In this document: positions 5,832-14,811 of the stretch, one piece after another
How the letters are laid out: each line of letters starts with the position of its first letter
Position numbering within the stretch: position 1 is the first letter of the stretch
NCBI GenBank assembly: GCA_029983495.1
Contig: JASBZJ010000005.1
Location: 1 to 20,155, forward strand
DNA from: Porphyromonas sp.
GTDB lineage: Bacteria > Bacteroidota > Bacteroidia > Bacteroidales > Porphyromonadaceae
Direction of reading: 5' to 3'
Length of the DNA stretch: 20,155 nucleotides
Notes under the pieces: model-generated
Told to the model about the DNA's origin: nothing
Seen by the model: the letters and a program-made list of their open reading frames with translations, nothing else
Database searches by the model: none
Program-made: the position numbers and the translations under genes

Positions 5832-8800
5832 TTAATGTATGTATTCAGCATCGCGGTTTTTGCGTATTAGGCGTTGTTTTAGTGCACGCCTTTTTCTTTT
5901 TGTGTGAATACCGGCAAACGAAGCATAAACTGTTGGAACAAGCACTAGTGTAACCAATGTTGAAACAGTAAGGCCGAATGCTACAGTCATACCCATCGAA
6001 CGCCACATTTCGGCACCTTCACCTTGCCCAGCAGCTAGGGGAATCATGCCTAATACAGTGGTTGCCGTAGTCATTAGTACGGGGCGTAGACGCGAACGAC
6101 CCGCTGTAACAACGCTTTGTAAAGTACTCATTCCCCTTTCGCGACATAATATGGTATAGTCAATAAGTACAATACCATTTTTTACCACAATCCCTATTAG
6201 CATAATAGCTCCAATAAGTGCCATAACTCCCATGGGTGTATGGGTTATAACTAAGCCCAACATAACGCCTGAAAAAGCAAATGGAACCGAAAACATTATA
6301 ACAAATGGGTTAACAAGCGATTCAAATTCGGCAGCCATAACAATGAATACTAAAATAATTATGAGCAACATTAGGGTAAACAGCGAGCGGAACGATTCTT
6401 GTTGGGTTTCGTATTCTCCACCGAGTTTATAAGTTACCCCTTCAGGGAGGTCCATTTTATCCATAATACGCATAGCATTATCCACAAGCTCGCTCATGGC
6501 ATGCCCCTTGGCTATGGCGCAGTATATGGTTACGTAGCGTTCGCGATCCTTTCTTTCGATAGAGGGGGGGGTATTTTTTTCTTCAATATGGCCTAGCGCA
6601 CTAAGGCGAATACTATTGCCTCGAGGAGTTCGTATAAGTATGTTTTCAATTTCTTCCATGTGGTTCCGCCATTCTGGGGCATAGCGTACGCGAATGGCGT
6701 ATTCGTTTCCATCTTCGCGGTAGTAACTTGTACGAGTTCCGTTAATGGCATTCCGTAGTGCTGTGGCTGCCGTGGCTTTTGTTAGTCCGTAAAGGGCAAG
6801 TTTGGTTTCATCGAAAACAACATGATACTCGGGAGCTGAGGGTTTTCGTGAAACGGAGGCTTCGCTACATGCCGAGTATTGTTTTATTTCCTCCATAAAG
6901 GCTTGGGCAACAGCGTTTGTTTTTTCTATATCGTAGCCATATATTTCCATCTGTACGTTATTTTGCCCGCCACCTCCGTGACCCATAATTAACCTATATG
7001 TAGCAAGTTCGGGGTATTTACTAAGATCTTTGCGTAATAAGTCGGCTATTTCCATTGTAGTATGCTTACGCTGTTCGAAGGGTACAAGGCGAACATTCAT
7101 AGAAATAACATTACTGCCACTGGCTCCAAATGCTGCAAAAGCGTTATCCTTGTCGGGTTCCCCTACTTGAAAGTTGAATTGATCAATATCGGGGTATTTA
7201 TCGAGTGCTTGTTGTGTAAATTGCATGGCAAACTGCTTAGCAACTTTAGCGTTATACCCTGGAGGAAATTCGATGGAGCCTGAAAGGTACCCCGAGTCGT
7301 TTTGAGGGAGAAACTCGGTGCGTAATTGAGGAACAAGCAATAGCGAAAGCCCAAATACAGCAGCTGCTGAAACTAGTATTACTGCACGGTGGCGAACCGC
7401 ATAGTTAAGAAGTTTTGCATAGGCGACATCGATTTTGTCCAATCCTTTACGAATGGTGCCAAAAATTTTGTTGTAAGCTTTAGAGTTGCGTTGTGTATGA
7501 CGAAGCATTTTTGAGCTTAGCACGGGGGTTAGGGTTAGTGCAGCCACCGTGGAGACAATCATAACAATACTTACAACCCACCCCAATTGGCGGAACAGAA
7601 TTCCTACAAAACCAGGTACTAGGGTTAGGGGTAGGAATACTGCCAGCATAGTTAGTGTTGAGGCTATAACCGAGCGAGCCACTTCGTTGGTAGCAAAAAT
7701 TGCTGCCTGTTTGGGATAACTGCCACGTTCAATGTGAGTAGTAATATTTTCCAGTACAACAATGGCATCGTCAACCACCATACCAATGGCAATAGAAAGG
7801 GCACTAAGCGAAATGATATTCAAGGTGTTGCCAGAGCCATAGAGATAGCCAAAAGCCGCCACAAGCGAAATAGGTATAGTTAAAACAATAATAAAGGTTG
7901 CTCGCCAACGACCAAGGAAGAATAGAACCACAATTACCACAACTATAAAGGTGATAAGTATGGTTTCTTTAAGGCTATTAATGGTTTTTGTAATGTTATC
8001 GCTGGTATCCATTACGATGTTTAGTGCCACATCGCTTGGGAGGTTCTTTTGTAATTCGGGCAGTGCCTCTTTTATTCGGTTACATATGGTAACCGAGTTT
8101 GCCCCTGATTGTTTAAGAATCCGTATTAACCCGCCAGGCTCTCCATTTACGAACGATTCCTGCATACGTTCCTTGTTGCCATCGTTAATGGTAGCAACAT
8201 CTTCTAAAAGAATTTCACGCCCATTAAAGCTAGCCAGTTTAATTTGTGCAAGGCTTTGTGTATTCGAAAACTCACCTTGTAGGCGTATGGCACTTGTCAT
8301 ACTTCCTACATCGATTGTACCAATGGGTACATTGGTATTGCTAGTTTGAATAGCTTGTGCCACTTGTTCAACCGAAAGATTGTATGCTTCGAGCTTTAGG
8401 GGGTCGCAGTAAACGTTAATTTCGCGAATAGGTACCCCTGTTAAAGCCACAGTGCCAACACCCTGTATACGTGCTAAAGGATTGGTTATTGTTTCCTCAA
8501 TAATTTTGTTAAGCCCATTGCGACTTTCGTTTGCAGTAACAGCAATTAGCATGACGGGAATATCGTCGCTACTGAACTTAAACAGCATAGGGCGATTGGC
8601 TTCCTTGGGAAGAATATTTACAATGCGGTCGAGTTTGTCGCGAACATCGTTCGTGGCAACTTCCATGTCAGTACCCGCTTCAAATTCGAGTGTTACGGTT
8701 GAAAAGTTATCTTTTGAAACACTGCTAATATGTTTAACATCCGAAACAGAGTTCAGTGCATTTTCAATCGGTCGCGATACCGTATTTTCGATATCCTCGG

Positions 8801-8966
8801 CCCCAGCTCCGCTATAGGAGGTAATAACCATAATTTGGCTGGATTCGATTTTCGGATATAAGTCCGTTGAAATATTAATTAGAGAAAAAAAGCCAAGAAT
8901 AACTATAGCCACAAATATTAATATTGTGGTTATAGGTCGTTTTACAGCAGCTTGGTAAATACTCAT
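5832..8966 (-). CDS. RND efflux pump, inner-membrane permease (HAE1/AcrB-like)
   Basis: 1044 residues, full length for a hydrophobe/amphiphile RND pump. The N-terminus (MSIYQAAVKRPITTILIFVA) leads into TM1. Two large periplasmic loops (about 30-335 and 550-855) alternate with two clusters of membrane helices. The proton-relay aspartates are D399 and D400 in GMVVDDAIVVLENI; the matching TM10 lysine is K929 in GIVVKNGIVLIDY. The protein should form a trimer that exports small amphiphilic compounds using proton-motive force together with the adaptor and outer-membrane channel encoded just upstream. Substrate cannot be told from sequence. The C-terminal tail is very basic (HTKRKRRALKQRLIRKNR). 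The key residues are present, so it should be functional. Confidence 0.95.
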   Translation of the reverse strand: MSIYQAAVKRPITTILIFVAIVILGFFSLINISTDLYPKIESSQIMVITSYSGAGAEDIENTVSRPIENALNSVSDVKHISSVSKDNFSTVTLEFEAGTDMEVATNDVRDKLDRIVNILPKEANRPMLFKFSSDDIPVMLIAVTANESRNGLNKIIEETITNPLARIQGVGTVALTGVPIREINVYCDPLKLEAYNLSVEQVAQAIQTSNTNVPIGTIDVGSMTSAIRLQGEFSNTQSLAQIKLASFNGREILLEDVATINDGNKERMQESFVNGEPGGLIRILKQSGANSVTICNRIKEALPELQKNLPSDVALNIVMDTSDNITKTINSLKETILITFIVVVIVVLFFLGRWRATFIIVLTIPISLVAAFGYLYGSGNTLNIISLSALSIAIGMVVDDAIVVLENITTHIERGSYPKQAAIFATNEVARSVIASTLTMLAVFLPLTLVPGFVGILFRQLGWVVSIVMIVSTVAALTLTPVLSSKMLRHTQRNSKAYNKIFGTIRKGLDKIDVAYAKLLNYAVRHRAVILVSAAAVFGLSLLLVPQLRTEFLPQNDSGYLSGSIEFPPGYNAKVAKQFAMQFTQQALDKYPDIDQFNFQVGEPDKDNAFAAFGASGSNVISMNVRLVPFEQRKHTTMEIADLLRKDLSKYPELATYRLIMGHGGGGQNNVQMEIYGYDIEKTNAVAQAFMEEIKQYSACSEASVSRKPSAPEYHVVFDETKLALYGLTKATAATALRNAINGTRTSYYREDGNEYAIRVRYAPEWRNHMEEIENILIRTPRGNSIRLSALGHIEEKNTPPSIERKDRERYVTIYCAIAKGHAMSELVDNAMRIMDKMDLPEGVTYKLGGEYETQQESFRSLFTLMLLIIILVFIVMAAEFESLVNPFVIMFSVPFAFSGVMLGLVITHTPMGVMALIGAIMLIGIVVKNGIVLIDYTILCRERGMSTLQSVVTAGRSRLRPVLMTTATTVLGMIPLAAGQGEGAEMWRSMGMTVAFGLTVSTLVTLVLVPTVYASFAGIHTKRKRRALKQRLIRKNRDAEYIH

Positions 8967-8982
8967 AAACGCACCCCAATAC

Positions 8983-10005
8983 TTATTTAGCTAACGAAAC
9001 CGTAACCGAATCGCCATTCTTTAGGCGAGTTAACCCTGTTGTAATAAGGGTATCGTTTTCGGTAATACCCTTTAATACCACTACTTTATCCCCAATAATG
9101 CGACCTGTTTGTACGGGTTTTAGTACAGCTTTTCCGCTATTAAGCACAAACACATATTTTTCTCCAGTACCAGGCAATGTTTTTACTGCAATGTCGGGTA
9201 TTAGCAATGCTTCTTCCTGCCCAAACGACAGTTTGGCGTGGGCATACATTCCTGGTCGTAACCTTTTATCCTGGTTGGGCAAGTGTATTTCAGCCTCAAA
9301 AGTACGGCTTGTTGGGTTGATAGTTGGTGCCACTAATGCTACTTTACCATCGAATTCCTCATCAGGGAAAAGGTCGCATGTAATTTTTACGGGTAAGCCT
9401 TTTGTAAACTTTGGGAAGTATCGCTCGCTAACATTTACTTTGAGTTTAAGTGGTGCAAGTTGCTCAACTATCAAAAGGGGCATTTGTGGGGAATACATAT
9501 CGCCACTATCGTAATTGCGAGCTGTAATAACACCATTTATTGGGCTTACCAATTGCGTGTTTTCTTTTAAATTTCGAAAGGCTGTTTTGTCAACGTTGTA
9601 TGCCATTTGTGCAGCTTCCCAATTCGATTTCGAAATACCTCCAATTTTGTATAATTCGTCGAGGCGTTTAAGCTCTGTAGCACTATTGTTTATTTTAAGT
9701 TCAAGCTGTGCTAGTTGAGCATCATCCATTATAGCAAGTAGTTGCCCTTTAGCTACAGTTTGCCCAACCTCAACCGCTATCCGCGATATTCGGTTTGGAG
9801 CTTGGGGGGCAATGTTGTTTTTTACAAAAGCCTCAATAGTTGCTGAAAAGGTTTCGCCATCGGTAATCGAAGTTAGTTGTGGCTTAGCTGTAACGACCTC
9901 CAATACCTTTTGTTGACTTTTTGTATTTTGTTGCTTTTTATTGTTGCAACCGGCTATGCTTAGTAGGCATAGTATAATGGCTATGTTTATAATGGGTCTT
10001 TTCAT
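8983..10005 (-). CDS. RND efflux periplasmic adaptor (membrane fusion lipoprotein)
   Basis: 340 residues. The leader ends in the lipobox SIAGC with Cys 20 as lipidation site, so the protein is probably anchored in the inner membrane. Domains in order are a biotinyl-lipoyl half (VEVGQTVAKGQLLAIMDD), a short alpha-hairpin (about 95-140), the second lipoyl half (LVSPINGVITARNYDSGDM), a beta-barrel (about 175-260, with NPTSRTFEAEIHLPN and LRPGMYAHAKLSF), and a membrane-proximal domain. It bridges the pump and the TolC-like channel. It ends 16 bp before the pump start and begins 28 bp after the channel stop, so the three genes form one operon. Confidence 0.94.
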   Translation of the reverse strand: MKRPIINIAIILCLLSIAGCNNKKQQNTKSQQKVLEVVTAKPQLTSITDGETFSATIEAFVKNNIAPQAPNRISRIAVEVGQTVAKGQLLAIMDDAQLAQLELKINNSATELKRLDELYKIGGISKSNWEAAQMAYNVDKTAFRNLKENTQLVSPINGVITARNYDSGDMYSPQMPLLIVEQLAPLKLKVNVSERYFPKFTKGLPVKITCDLFPDEEFDGKVALVAPTINPTSRTFEAEIHLPNQDKRLRPGMYAHAKLSFGQEEALLIPDIAVKTLPGTGEKYVFVLNSGKAVLKPVQTGRIIGDKVVVLKGITENDTLITTGLTRLKNGDSVTVSLAK

Positions 10006-10033
10006 ACTGTATTCCTACATTTGTTATTTAGGG

Positions 10034-11491
10034 CTAATTACGCGGTTCCGTATTACTTATTGAATAGTTTCCGAGGGGTATTGTGCCTTGTAGTTGCTTT
10101 AACTCGGTGTTGTTAACAATGTATTCGTATAAAGCTTGTAAGTAGTTTAACCTTGTTTGTGCCAAAGCAATATTTGCATCGTTTAATTCAATTAGAGTTG
10201 AGGAACCCACTTCGTAACGCTTTTCGGCAATTTGGTACCCACGTTCGGCTTGGGCAATAGCCCTTTTGCACGCATAGTATTTATGCAGTGCAGTGGTTAT
10301 GTTTTCGTTATACGTGCTTTGTTGCGCTTGTAAGGAATTGTATAGTTCGTTACGTTGAAGCTCGGCTTTGTTGATATTTAGCTGGGCAATTTTGGTGTTA
10401 TTAATTCGTTCCAACCCATGAAATATAGGAATAGAGAGTGTAACCTGAATTGCCGAGAACGGAGTCCATCGGTACGAATTCCAATTAAAAGCATCGCCTA
10501 ATCCGCTAACACGATAGAAGAACCCCATACTTACAGTTGGCACAAAAGCACTATTGGCAAGTTTTTTTTGTGTATTCAGTAAGTCGATTTGCTTGTTTAG
10601 CGAAAGTAGCTGATGATTGTTGTTCAGGGAATCATTACTTGGAACAATTTCAACTGCCGAGGGTTCCACATTTTCGAGCGAGCCTTTACATTCAATAGGG
10701 GTCGTTACATCCATTGATAGAAGTAATAGTAATTGCCTTTTAGCTTGGCTAATGCTATTTTTTGCTTGTTCGAGCGAAGGCTCGAGGTTTGTAACTTGCA
10801 CTTCAGCCCGAATTTTGTCGAATTCGGCTACAACACCTTGCTCGTAACGAGCCGAGATGTTTTTATAATTCGCAACCGCATTGGTATAGCTTTGGTTTAC
10901 AACATGGTAGGTTTCGGTGGCTAGCAATACACCATAAAATGCTTTAACCACTTGCGTGTATAACGAGGCTTTGCTTTCCTCTGACTTAAGTATGCTTAGT
11001 TCAACCCCCTTTTGTGAAAGTTCAATTGATTGCCACAGTGGTAGGTTTACTAAGGGCATACCTGCTGATATACCACCCGTAACGTTGTAGCGACGCCCAA
11101 CTTCAATACCCTTTTGTTCCGCCCCTTTGGGCATTCCTGGGAACTTCATTCCTCCTCCCAAATACATCACTTGCTTTTTTAGCGTAATATTGTAATCGCC
11201 TGTTGCATCAATTGTGGGGAATAGTTTTGCTATTACATTACGTTTATCGTAGCGAGCTTTTGTTATATCATGTTCAGCAAGCTTGATGCGATTACCTTCT
11301 GTAAGTGCTATTTTGAGAGCATCATCAAGTGAAAGATAAAAAACAGCCTTGCTGGGCTGGGGTGTAGTTTTTGTTACTTGTTTTTGAATTGTGGCTTGCT
11401 GGCATGTACCTTGTTGTGGACTAATCAAATTAAAAGCACAAGCAAATAACCCAAAAATCACTAGTTGGTTAATAGCTTTTTGTTTCCTCAT
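10034..11491 (-). CDS. TolC-like outer-membrane efflux channel
   Basis: 485 residues with an N-terminal secretion signal (QLVIFGLFACAFNLI). Two outer-membrane efflux protein repeats follow. The first begins SLDDALKIALTEGNRIKLAE; the second covers about 290-475 and carries AEKRYEVGSSTLIELNDAN near the end, the usual signature of the second repeat. Long amphipathic helices should form the periplasmic tunnel and short beta segments the outer-membrane barrel. First gene of the efflux operon. No TAnnTTTG box is seen in the 205 bp upstream, so the promoter is undefined; read-through from the GIN-domain gene is possible. No regulator gene accompanies it. Confidence 0.94.
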   Translation of the reverse strand: MRKQKAINQLVIFGLFACAFNLISPQQGTCQQATIQKQVTKTTPQPSKAVFYLSLDDALKIALTEGNRIKLAEHDITKARYDKRNVIAKLFPTIDATGDYNITLKKQVMYLGGGMKFPGMPKGAEQKGIEVGRRYNVTGGISAGMPLVNLPLWQSIELSQKGVELSILKSEESKASLYTQVVKAFYGVLLATETYHVVNQSYTNAVANYKNISARYEQGVVAEFDKIRAEVQVTNLEPSLEQAKNSISQAKRQLLLLLSMDVTTPIECKGSLENVEPSAVEIVPSNDSLNNNHQLLSLNKQIDLLNTQKKLANSAFVPTVSMGFFYRVSGLGDAFNWNSYRWTPFSAIQVTLSIPIFHGLERINNTKIAQLNINKAELQRNELYNSLQAQQSTYNENITTALHKYYACKRAIAQAERGYQIAEKRYEVGSSTLIELNDANIALAQTRLNYLQALYEYIVNNTELKQLQGTIPLGNYSISNTEPRN

Positions 11492-11572
11492 TTTATGTTG
11501 TTTGTATTACGTGCAAGTTCTTATTGCTTAGGCTTGGGAACATTGGGGAAGGGGGATTTTTGTACAACAAAA

Positions 11573-11607
11573 CCAGTGAGCGAACATGCTCAATTCGCCC
11601 CTACTGG
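11573..11607. repeat. Degenerate palindrome between the GIN-domain and efflux genes
   Basis: Arms CCAGT (11573-11577) and ACTGG (11603-11607) enclose GCGAACATGCTCAATTCGCCCCTA, which resembles a decayed member of the palindrome family with the CGCCCCTAC end. No gene is seen in 11492-11696. Confidence 0.4.
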
Positions 11608-11619
11608 AATCGTTATACT

Positions 11620-11645
11620 ACAAGCAAAAGCTTAGGCTTGCTTGT
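11620..11645. terminator. Possible terminator hairpin after the GIN-domain gene
   Basis: ACAAGCAA (11620-11627) and TTGCTTGT (11638-11645) form an 8-bp stem about 50 bp after the stop of the GIN-domain gene. No T-run follows on the minus strand, so termination would be weak or factor-dependent. Confidence 0.35.
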
Positions 11646-11696
11646 AAAGGGGGGAGATCCTTTCTTCTACTTACTCAAAGCGAGCTTGTTAGGTGG

Positions 11697-12530
11697 TTAC
11701 CTTGTTATAAAAGTTGAGTTTCGGCTTAGGTCCCCTTTATCGATAGTGGGGTTACCATTAATCACCAACTTGCTACGCCCTGAAACGCTATAGTTTAAGT
11801 TCTCCTTTACCCCAATTTCGGCTTCACTGTTCCCTTGTATCGATACTGTTGCCGATTGTACTTCGAGCGTTCCAGCCTCGAGGCTACTATTTTTTATTAG
11901 CGAAAGGGTAAGGTCGCGAGCACGACCATACATTTTTACTTCCGAGTCGCCAGAGGCGTTCAGTGCTATCCCCGATATTCCTTCGAGGCTTAGGCTGGCT
12001 TCGCTATCTTTATTTACCTCAAGGTTTACATCACCGGTAAAGGAACCGTCAAGATCCGATTTTCGATCGATGTTTAAGTTATTTGTATTGGCACTTACCT
12101 TAAAGTTTTTTAGTTCGCAATCGTTGCTAAGTTTCACCAACATGGTTTCAGTTGTAAATAACCCTGTTGATCGAACATCAACATCATTGTTGAGCTTAAT
12201 TTCGTCAAGTTTATTTACTCGAATAGTGACACGCGGTTCCTCGTCACGGAAACTCATTCCTTTCTTTCGTACAATAGTAACTTCAGCTCCACGTTGGTTA
12301 AGCGTAATCTCTTTGAGTAATCCTTCTGATGCAAGCACGGTAATAGAGGGGGATCCAACAGCTTGTATAAGTTCAACATCCATTTTCCCTTCAATGTTGA
12401 GGAGCGTAAAATCGCTTACGGGAAGATTTTTATTAACCTGTTGCTTATTGCCAGAGCAAGAGGACGCTATTGCTACAACAAATAGCGAGGCAATGGCGAG
12501 AAGTAATTTTGTTGATTGTTTTTTGTCCAT
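11697..12530 (-). CDS. GIN-domain (DUF2807) lipoprotein
   Basis: 277 residues. The leader ends in the lipobox IASSC (Cys 25). The body starts PVSDFTLLNIEGKMDVELIQ, the usual opening of putative auto-transporter adhesin, head GIN domain (DUF2807) proteins. It continues as repeated short beta-strands rich in N, S and D (LSNDCELKNFKVSANTNNLN, DLDGSFTGDVNLEVNKDSEA), consistent with a right-handed beta-helix. It should sit on a membrane surface; whether it faces outward is unknown. Function is not established for the family. It lies about 200 bp upstream of the efflux operon in the same direction. A -7 box at 12610-12617 suggests its own promoter. Confidence 0.88.
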   Translation of the reverse strand: MDKKQSTKLLLAIASLFVVAIASSCSGNKQQVNKNLPVSDFTLLNIEGKMDVELIQAVGSPSITVLASEGLLKEITLNQRGAEVTIVRKKGMSFRDEEPRVTIRVNKLDEIKLNNDVDVRSTGLFTTETMLVKLSNDCELKNFKVSANTNNLNIDRKSDLDGSFTGDVNLEVNKDSEASLSLEGISGIALNASGDSEVKMYGRARDLTLSLIKNSSLEAGTLEVQSATVSIQGNSEAEIGVKENLNYSVSGRSKLVINGNPTIDKGDLSRNSTFITR

Positions 12531-12609
12531 AGTCTATTAGGTCTAATTTGGAGGTACTTTTTGTTGCTCCTTACATGTAAAAGGTCGTGGCATACAAGCT
12601 TACCTATGA

Positions 12610-12617
12610 CAAAGATA
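12610..12617 (-). promoter_or_regulatory. Candidate -7 box for the GIN-domain gene
   Basis: On the minus strand this reads TATCTTTG, matching TAnnTTTG, about 80 bp upstream of the ATG. A T-rich stretch near 12632-12639 is in place of a good -33 element. Confidence 0.45.
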
Positions 12618-12753
12618 AACACTAATCACCTAAAAACGTAAATACTTTAATTGATGTATTCTTTTTTGAGACCTTTGAAAAATAAGGAGCATGGATTTAG
12701 CCCCTCTAATAAAGGGTTATAGTAGTGTGAATTTGTTGGAATTTAGAGAAAGT

Positions 12754-12827
12754 ACATGCCCCATCCTCCCCCCTGAGCTTCATTTTTTTTGAGACTCTGG
12801 GAAATTTTTTTTGGACGAGTAAAACCC
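12754..12827. repeat. Dispersed hairpin repeat, copy B
   Basis: Carries CCTGAGCTTCATTTTTTTTG, GAGACTCTGGG, a T-run and ACGAGTAAAACCC in the same order as copy A (3296-3362), with substitutions and small length changes. The stem is imperfect here. It lies in the 800-bp gene-free stretch between mutY and the GIN-domain gene. Confidence 0.65.
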
Positions 12828-12991
12828 TAAACGAACAGAATTTGTAATTGAGTTTACCTGATGATTTCCCATTTTAATCATCAACAACAAAATGGGAAAA
12901 GATCAAGTAACCTCAAACAAATGCTCCGAGGTTTTTATCTTTTCATCAGGACGAAAATAAAAATGAACCTGAAGAAAATAATAATGATGTG

Positions 12992-13190
12992 TACCATGCT
13001 TCATAATGATATTGTACGGTGGCAGGCATTTGTAGGGGCGGACAAAATAATGATATGTAGGGGCTGACCTGTGTGTCCGCCCGCAGGTGTCGAACAAAAT
13101 AATGACGTTACGGTTGTAACCCCTCAAACCGCTCCCATCGATAATAAATTACGATACGATGACGGGCGAACTCTCGAGGTTCGCCCCTAC
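12992..13190. repeat. Cluster of dispersed repeats and palindromes
   Basis: It begins with the 47-bp repeat shared with 5077-5123. It continues with an imperfect palindrome (GGGCTGAC at 13061-13068, GTCCGCCC at 13075-13082) and ends with a perfect one (GGGCGAAC at 13164-13171, GTTCGCCC at 13179-13186), each next to a TGTAGGGG or CCCCTACA tail. ACAAAATAATGA occurs twice (13042 and 13095). Short ORFs across this stretch are incidental. The rest of 12531-13336 shows no gene. Confidence 0.75.
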
Positions 13191-13295
13191 AATTACTATC
13201 ACGCTCTAACAAACAAATTTAGTTTGAGTTTAGCAGAGTATTTTTGGTTTTACTACCGAGTAAAATTCTACTCACTTCGAAAGCATGCGTCAGTG

Positions 13296-13311
13296 CAAAA
13301 TTATAATTTTG
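13296..13311. repeat. 16-bp perfect palindrome downstream of mutY
   Basis: CAAAATTATAATTTTG is a perfect palindrome 25 bp after the mutY stop codon. It could act as a weak terminator or be a chance AT-rich sequence. Confidence 0.3.
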
Positions 13312-13336
13312 AGACAGTGTTACTTAGTTGAATTTA

Positions 13337-14434
13337 TCATGGAGTTTTTAACGAAGCGATAAATTGTGGAAGGTGTTTGAAAATAGCAGCAGGTAGGGCA
13401 AAGTTTTCGAGTTGTTGGTGGTGAATGGGGAAGTATTTAATACCAGTGTTGTTGGTTATGGTAGAGCAATCTGTTACATGGCTAGCCATAAATGTAAGGT
13501 GAAGCTTTTGGTGCGACAGAATGTGTGTTGTAGTTTTTATTGTTGTAAGTAACCCTATCAAGGTTTCTCTTCCCCATAGTTTTTCGATTTGTTTGCTGAT
13601 TTGTTCACTATTGAGTGGAGAAAAACTATCAATTAAAGGAAGTTGATAAAGCCCATTCCATATATCTTTGCCCTTGCGTTTAGCAAGTAAGGTATACCCC
13701 TTATCATCGATAATATAGATATAGAAAAGGAACCGATCTACAACTTTTGTTTTTTGCTTTTTGTAAGGGAAGTTAATAGCCTGTGGTAGACCAGCAACTT
13801 TGCAATATTGTTGAATAGGACAACCCGAACACTGAGGCGAGCGTGGTGTACAAATTGTTGCTCCTAATTCCATAAGAGCTTGGTTTATGAGCGAAGGATT
13901 GGCTAGTTTAACCAGCTTGCTGGCAAGTAGTGTAAATCGCTTTTTCCCTATTGTAGAATCGATAGGGGTAATATCAGCTTCGATTCTACTCAATACCCTT
14001 AGAACATTGCCATCAACAGCTGGGTAGCTTAATCCGAAAGCAAACGAAGCGATTGCTCCAGCGGTGTAATCACCAACGCCTGGTAAACTGCGTATTGCGG
14101 AATAATCCGAAGGGAAAAACCCATTATATTGGGTGAGGATTAGCTTTGCTGCTTTATGTAAATTCCGAGCTCGGCTATAATAGCCAAGCCCTTGCCAAAG
14201 GCGTAATACGTTATCTTCGCTAGCTTGAGCCAAATCTTTCACCGTAGGAAAGCTTTCTATAAATCGGTAGTAATAGGCTTTGCCTTGTTCAACACGTGTT
14301 TGTTGAAGTATAATTTCGCTTAGCCAAATTTTGTATGGGTCATTAACTTCGCGCCACGGTAGTTTCCGTGCGTTTTGATTGTACCATTGGCAAAGTTTAT
14401 GGGCTATATGATCTAATGTTTTAGTTGTTAGCAT
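13337..14434 (-). CDS. mutY: A/G-specific adenine DNA glycosylase MutY
   Basis: 365 residues. It removes adenine mispaired with 8-oxoguanine. Catalytic Glu is E40 in WLSEIILQQTRVEQG and catalytic Asp is D141 in PAVDGNVLRVLSR. The helix-hairpin-helix is SLPGVGDYTAGAIASFAFG. The [4Fe-4S] ligands are C195, C202, C205 and C211 with C-x6-C-x2-C-x5-C spacing. The C-terminal 140 residues form the NUDIX-like domain that recognises 8-oxoguanine (FLFYIYIIDDKGYTLLAKRK, WNGLYQLPLI). All key residues are present. It is a single gene with 377 bp upstream; a -7 box at 14673-14680 just past the neighbour's terminator is the best promoter candidate. Confidence 0.97.
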   Translation of the reverse strand: MLTTKTLDHIAHKLCQWYNQNARKLPWREVNDPYKIWLSEIILQQTRVEQGKAYYYRFIESFPTVKDLAQASEDNVLRLWQGLGYYSRARNLHKAAKLILTQYNGFFPSDYSAIRSLPGVGDYTAGAIASFAFGLSYPAVDGNVLRVLSRIEADITPIDSTIGKKRFTLLASKLVKLANPSLINQALMELGATICTPRSPQCSGCPIQQYCKVAGLPQAINFPYKKQKTKVVDRFLFYIYIIDDKGYTLLAKRKGKDIWNGLYQLPLIDSFSPLNSEQISKQIEKLWGRETLIGLLTTIKTTTHILSHQKLHLTFMASHVTDCSTITNNTGIKYFPIHHQQLENFALPAAIFKHLPQFIASLKTP

Positions 14435-14672
14435 ACGGCATGCTTTTTTGAGGGGGGATTCGGCTTATTCTGCTTTATGCGATTGTAGAACAGTGAATAT
14501 GGTTACAAAAAGGAAGTTCTTATTTTGGAAAACTTTACATTATGCTGTGTTTTCATCCTGCTTGTGGTTAATTTACCAGCAAAAATCCTGCCTTTTATTG
14601 CCTCGGTTAAGTTCCCTGCGACAAAATTTGAGGAAAGTTCTTTTTTGACGAGATCTGCGAGTCGATACTGCA

Positions 14673-14680
14673 CAAATGTA
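14673..14680 (-). promoter_or_regulatory. Candidate -7 box for mutY
   Basis: On the minus strand this reads TACATTTG, a TAnnTTTG match. It follows the terminator of the peptidase gene directly and would leave a leader of about 230 nt before mutY. The expected -33 region overlaps the terminator, and no clear TTTG is found at 19-21 bp. The remainder of 14435-14811 holds no convincing gene. Confidence 0.35.
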
Positions 14681-14694
14681 CGGAAAAAGAGTAC

Positions 14695-14728
14695 AAAAAA
14701 GGGCAACCCATAAAGAGATGAGTTGCCC
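14695..14728 (-). terminator. Rho-independent terminator of the M16 peptidase gene
   Basis: Read on the minus strand, GGGCAAC (14728-14722) and GTTGCCC (14707-14701) form a 7-bp GC-rich stem with a 14-base loop. TTTTTT (14700-14695) follows at once. It lies about 83 bp after the stop codon at 14812 and is the clearest terminator in the window. Confidence 0.88.
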
Positions 14729-14811
14729 CTTGTGGTTAAGGATTAAGTTCCTTAAGCTTTTTTATTCCACAGCCATTTTTTATACTTGGCACACAGGAAT
14801 AGCTGGATGAA

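Noticed and set aside
12903..13127. Short frames on both strands in the repeat cluster
   Set aside because: They run through dispersed repeats and palindromes and have low-complexity, unlikely protein sequences.
14503..14706. 67-codon minus-strand frame between mutY and the peptidase gene
   Set aside because: It begins inside the peptidase terminator and no domain or ribosome-binding context supports it.
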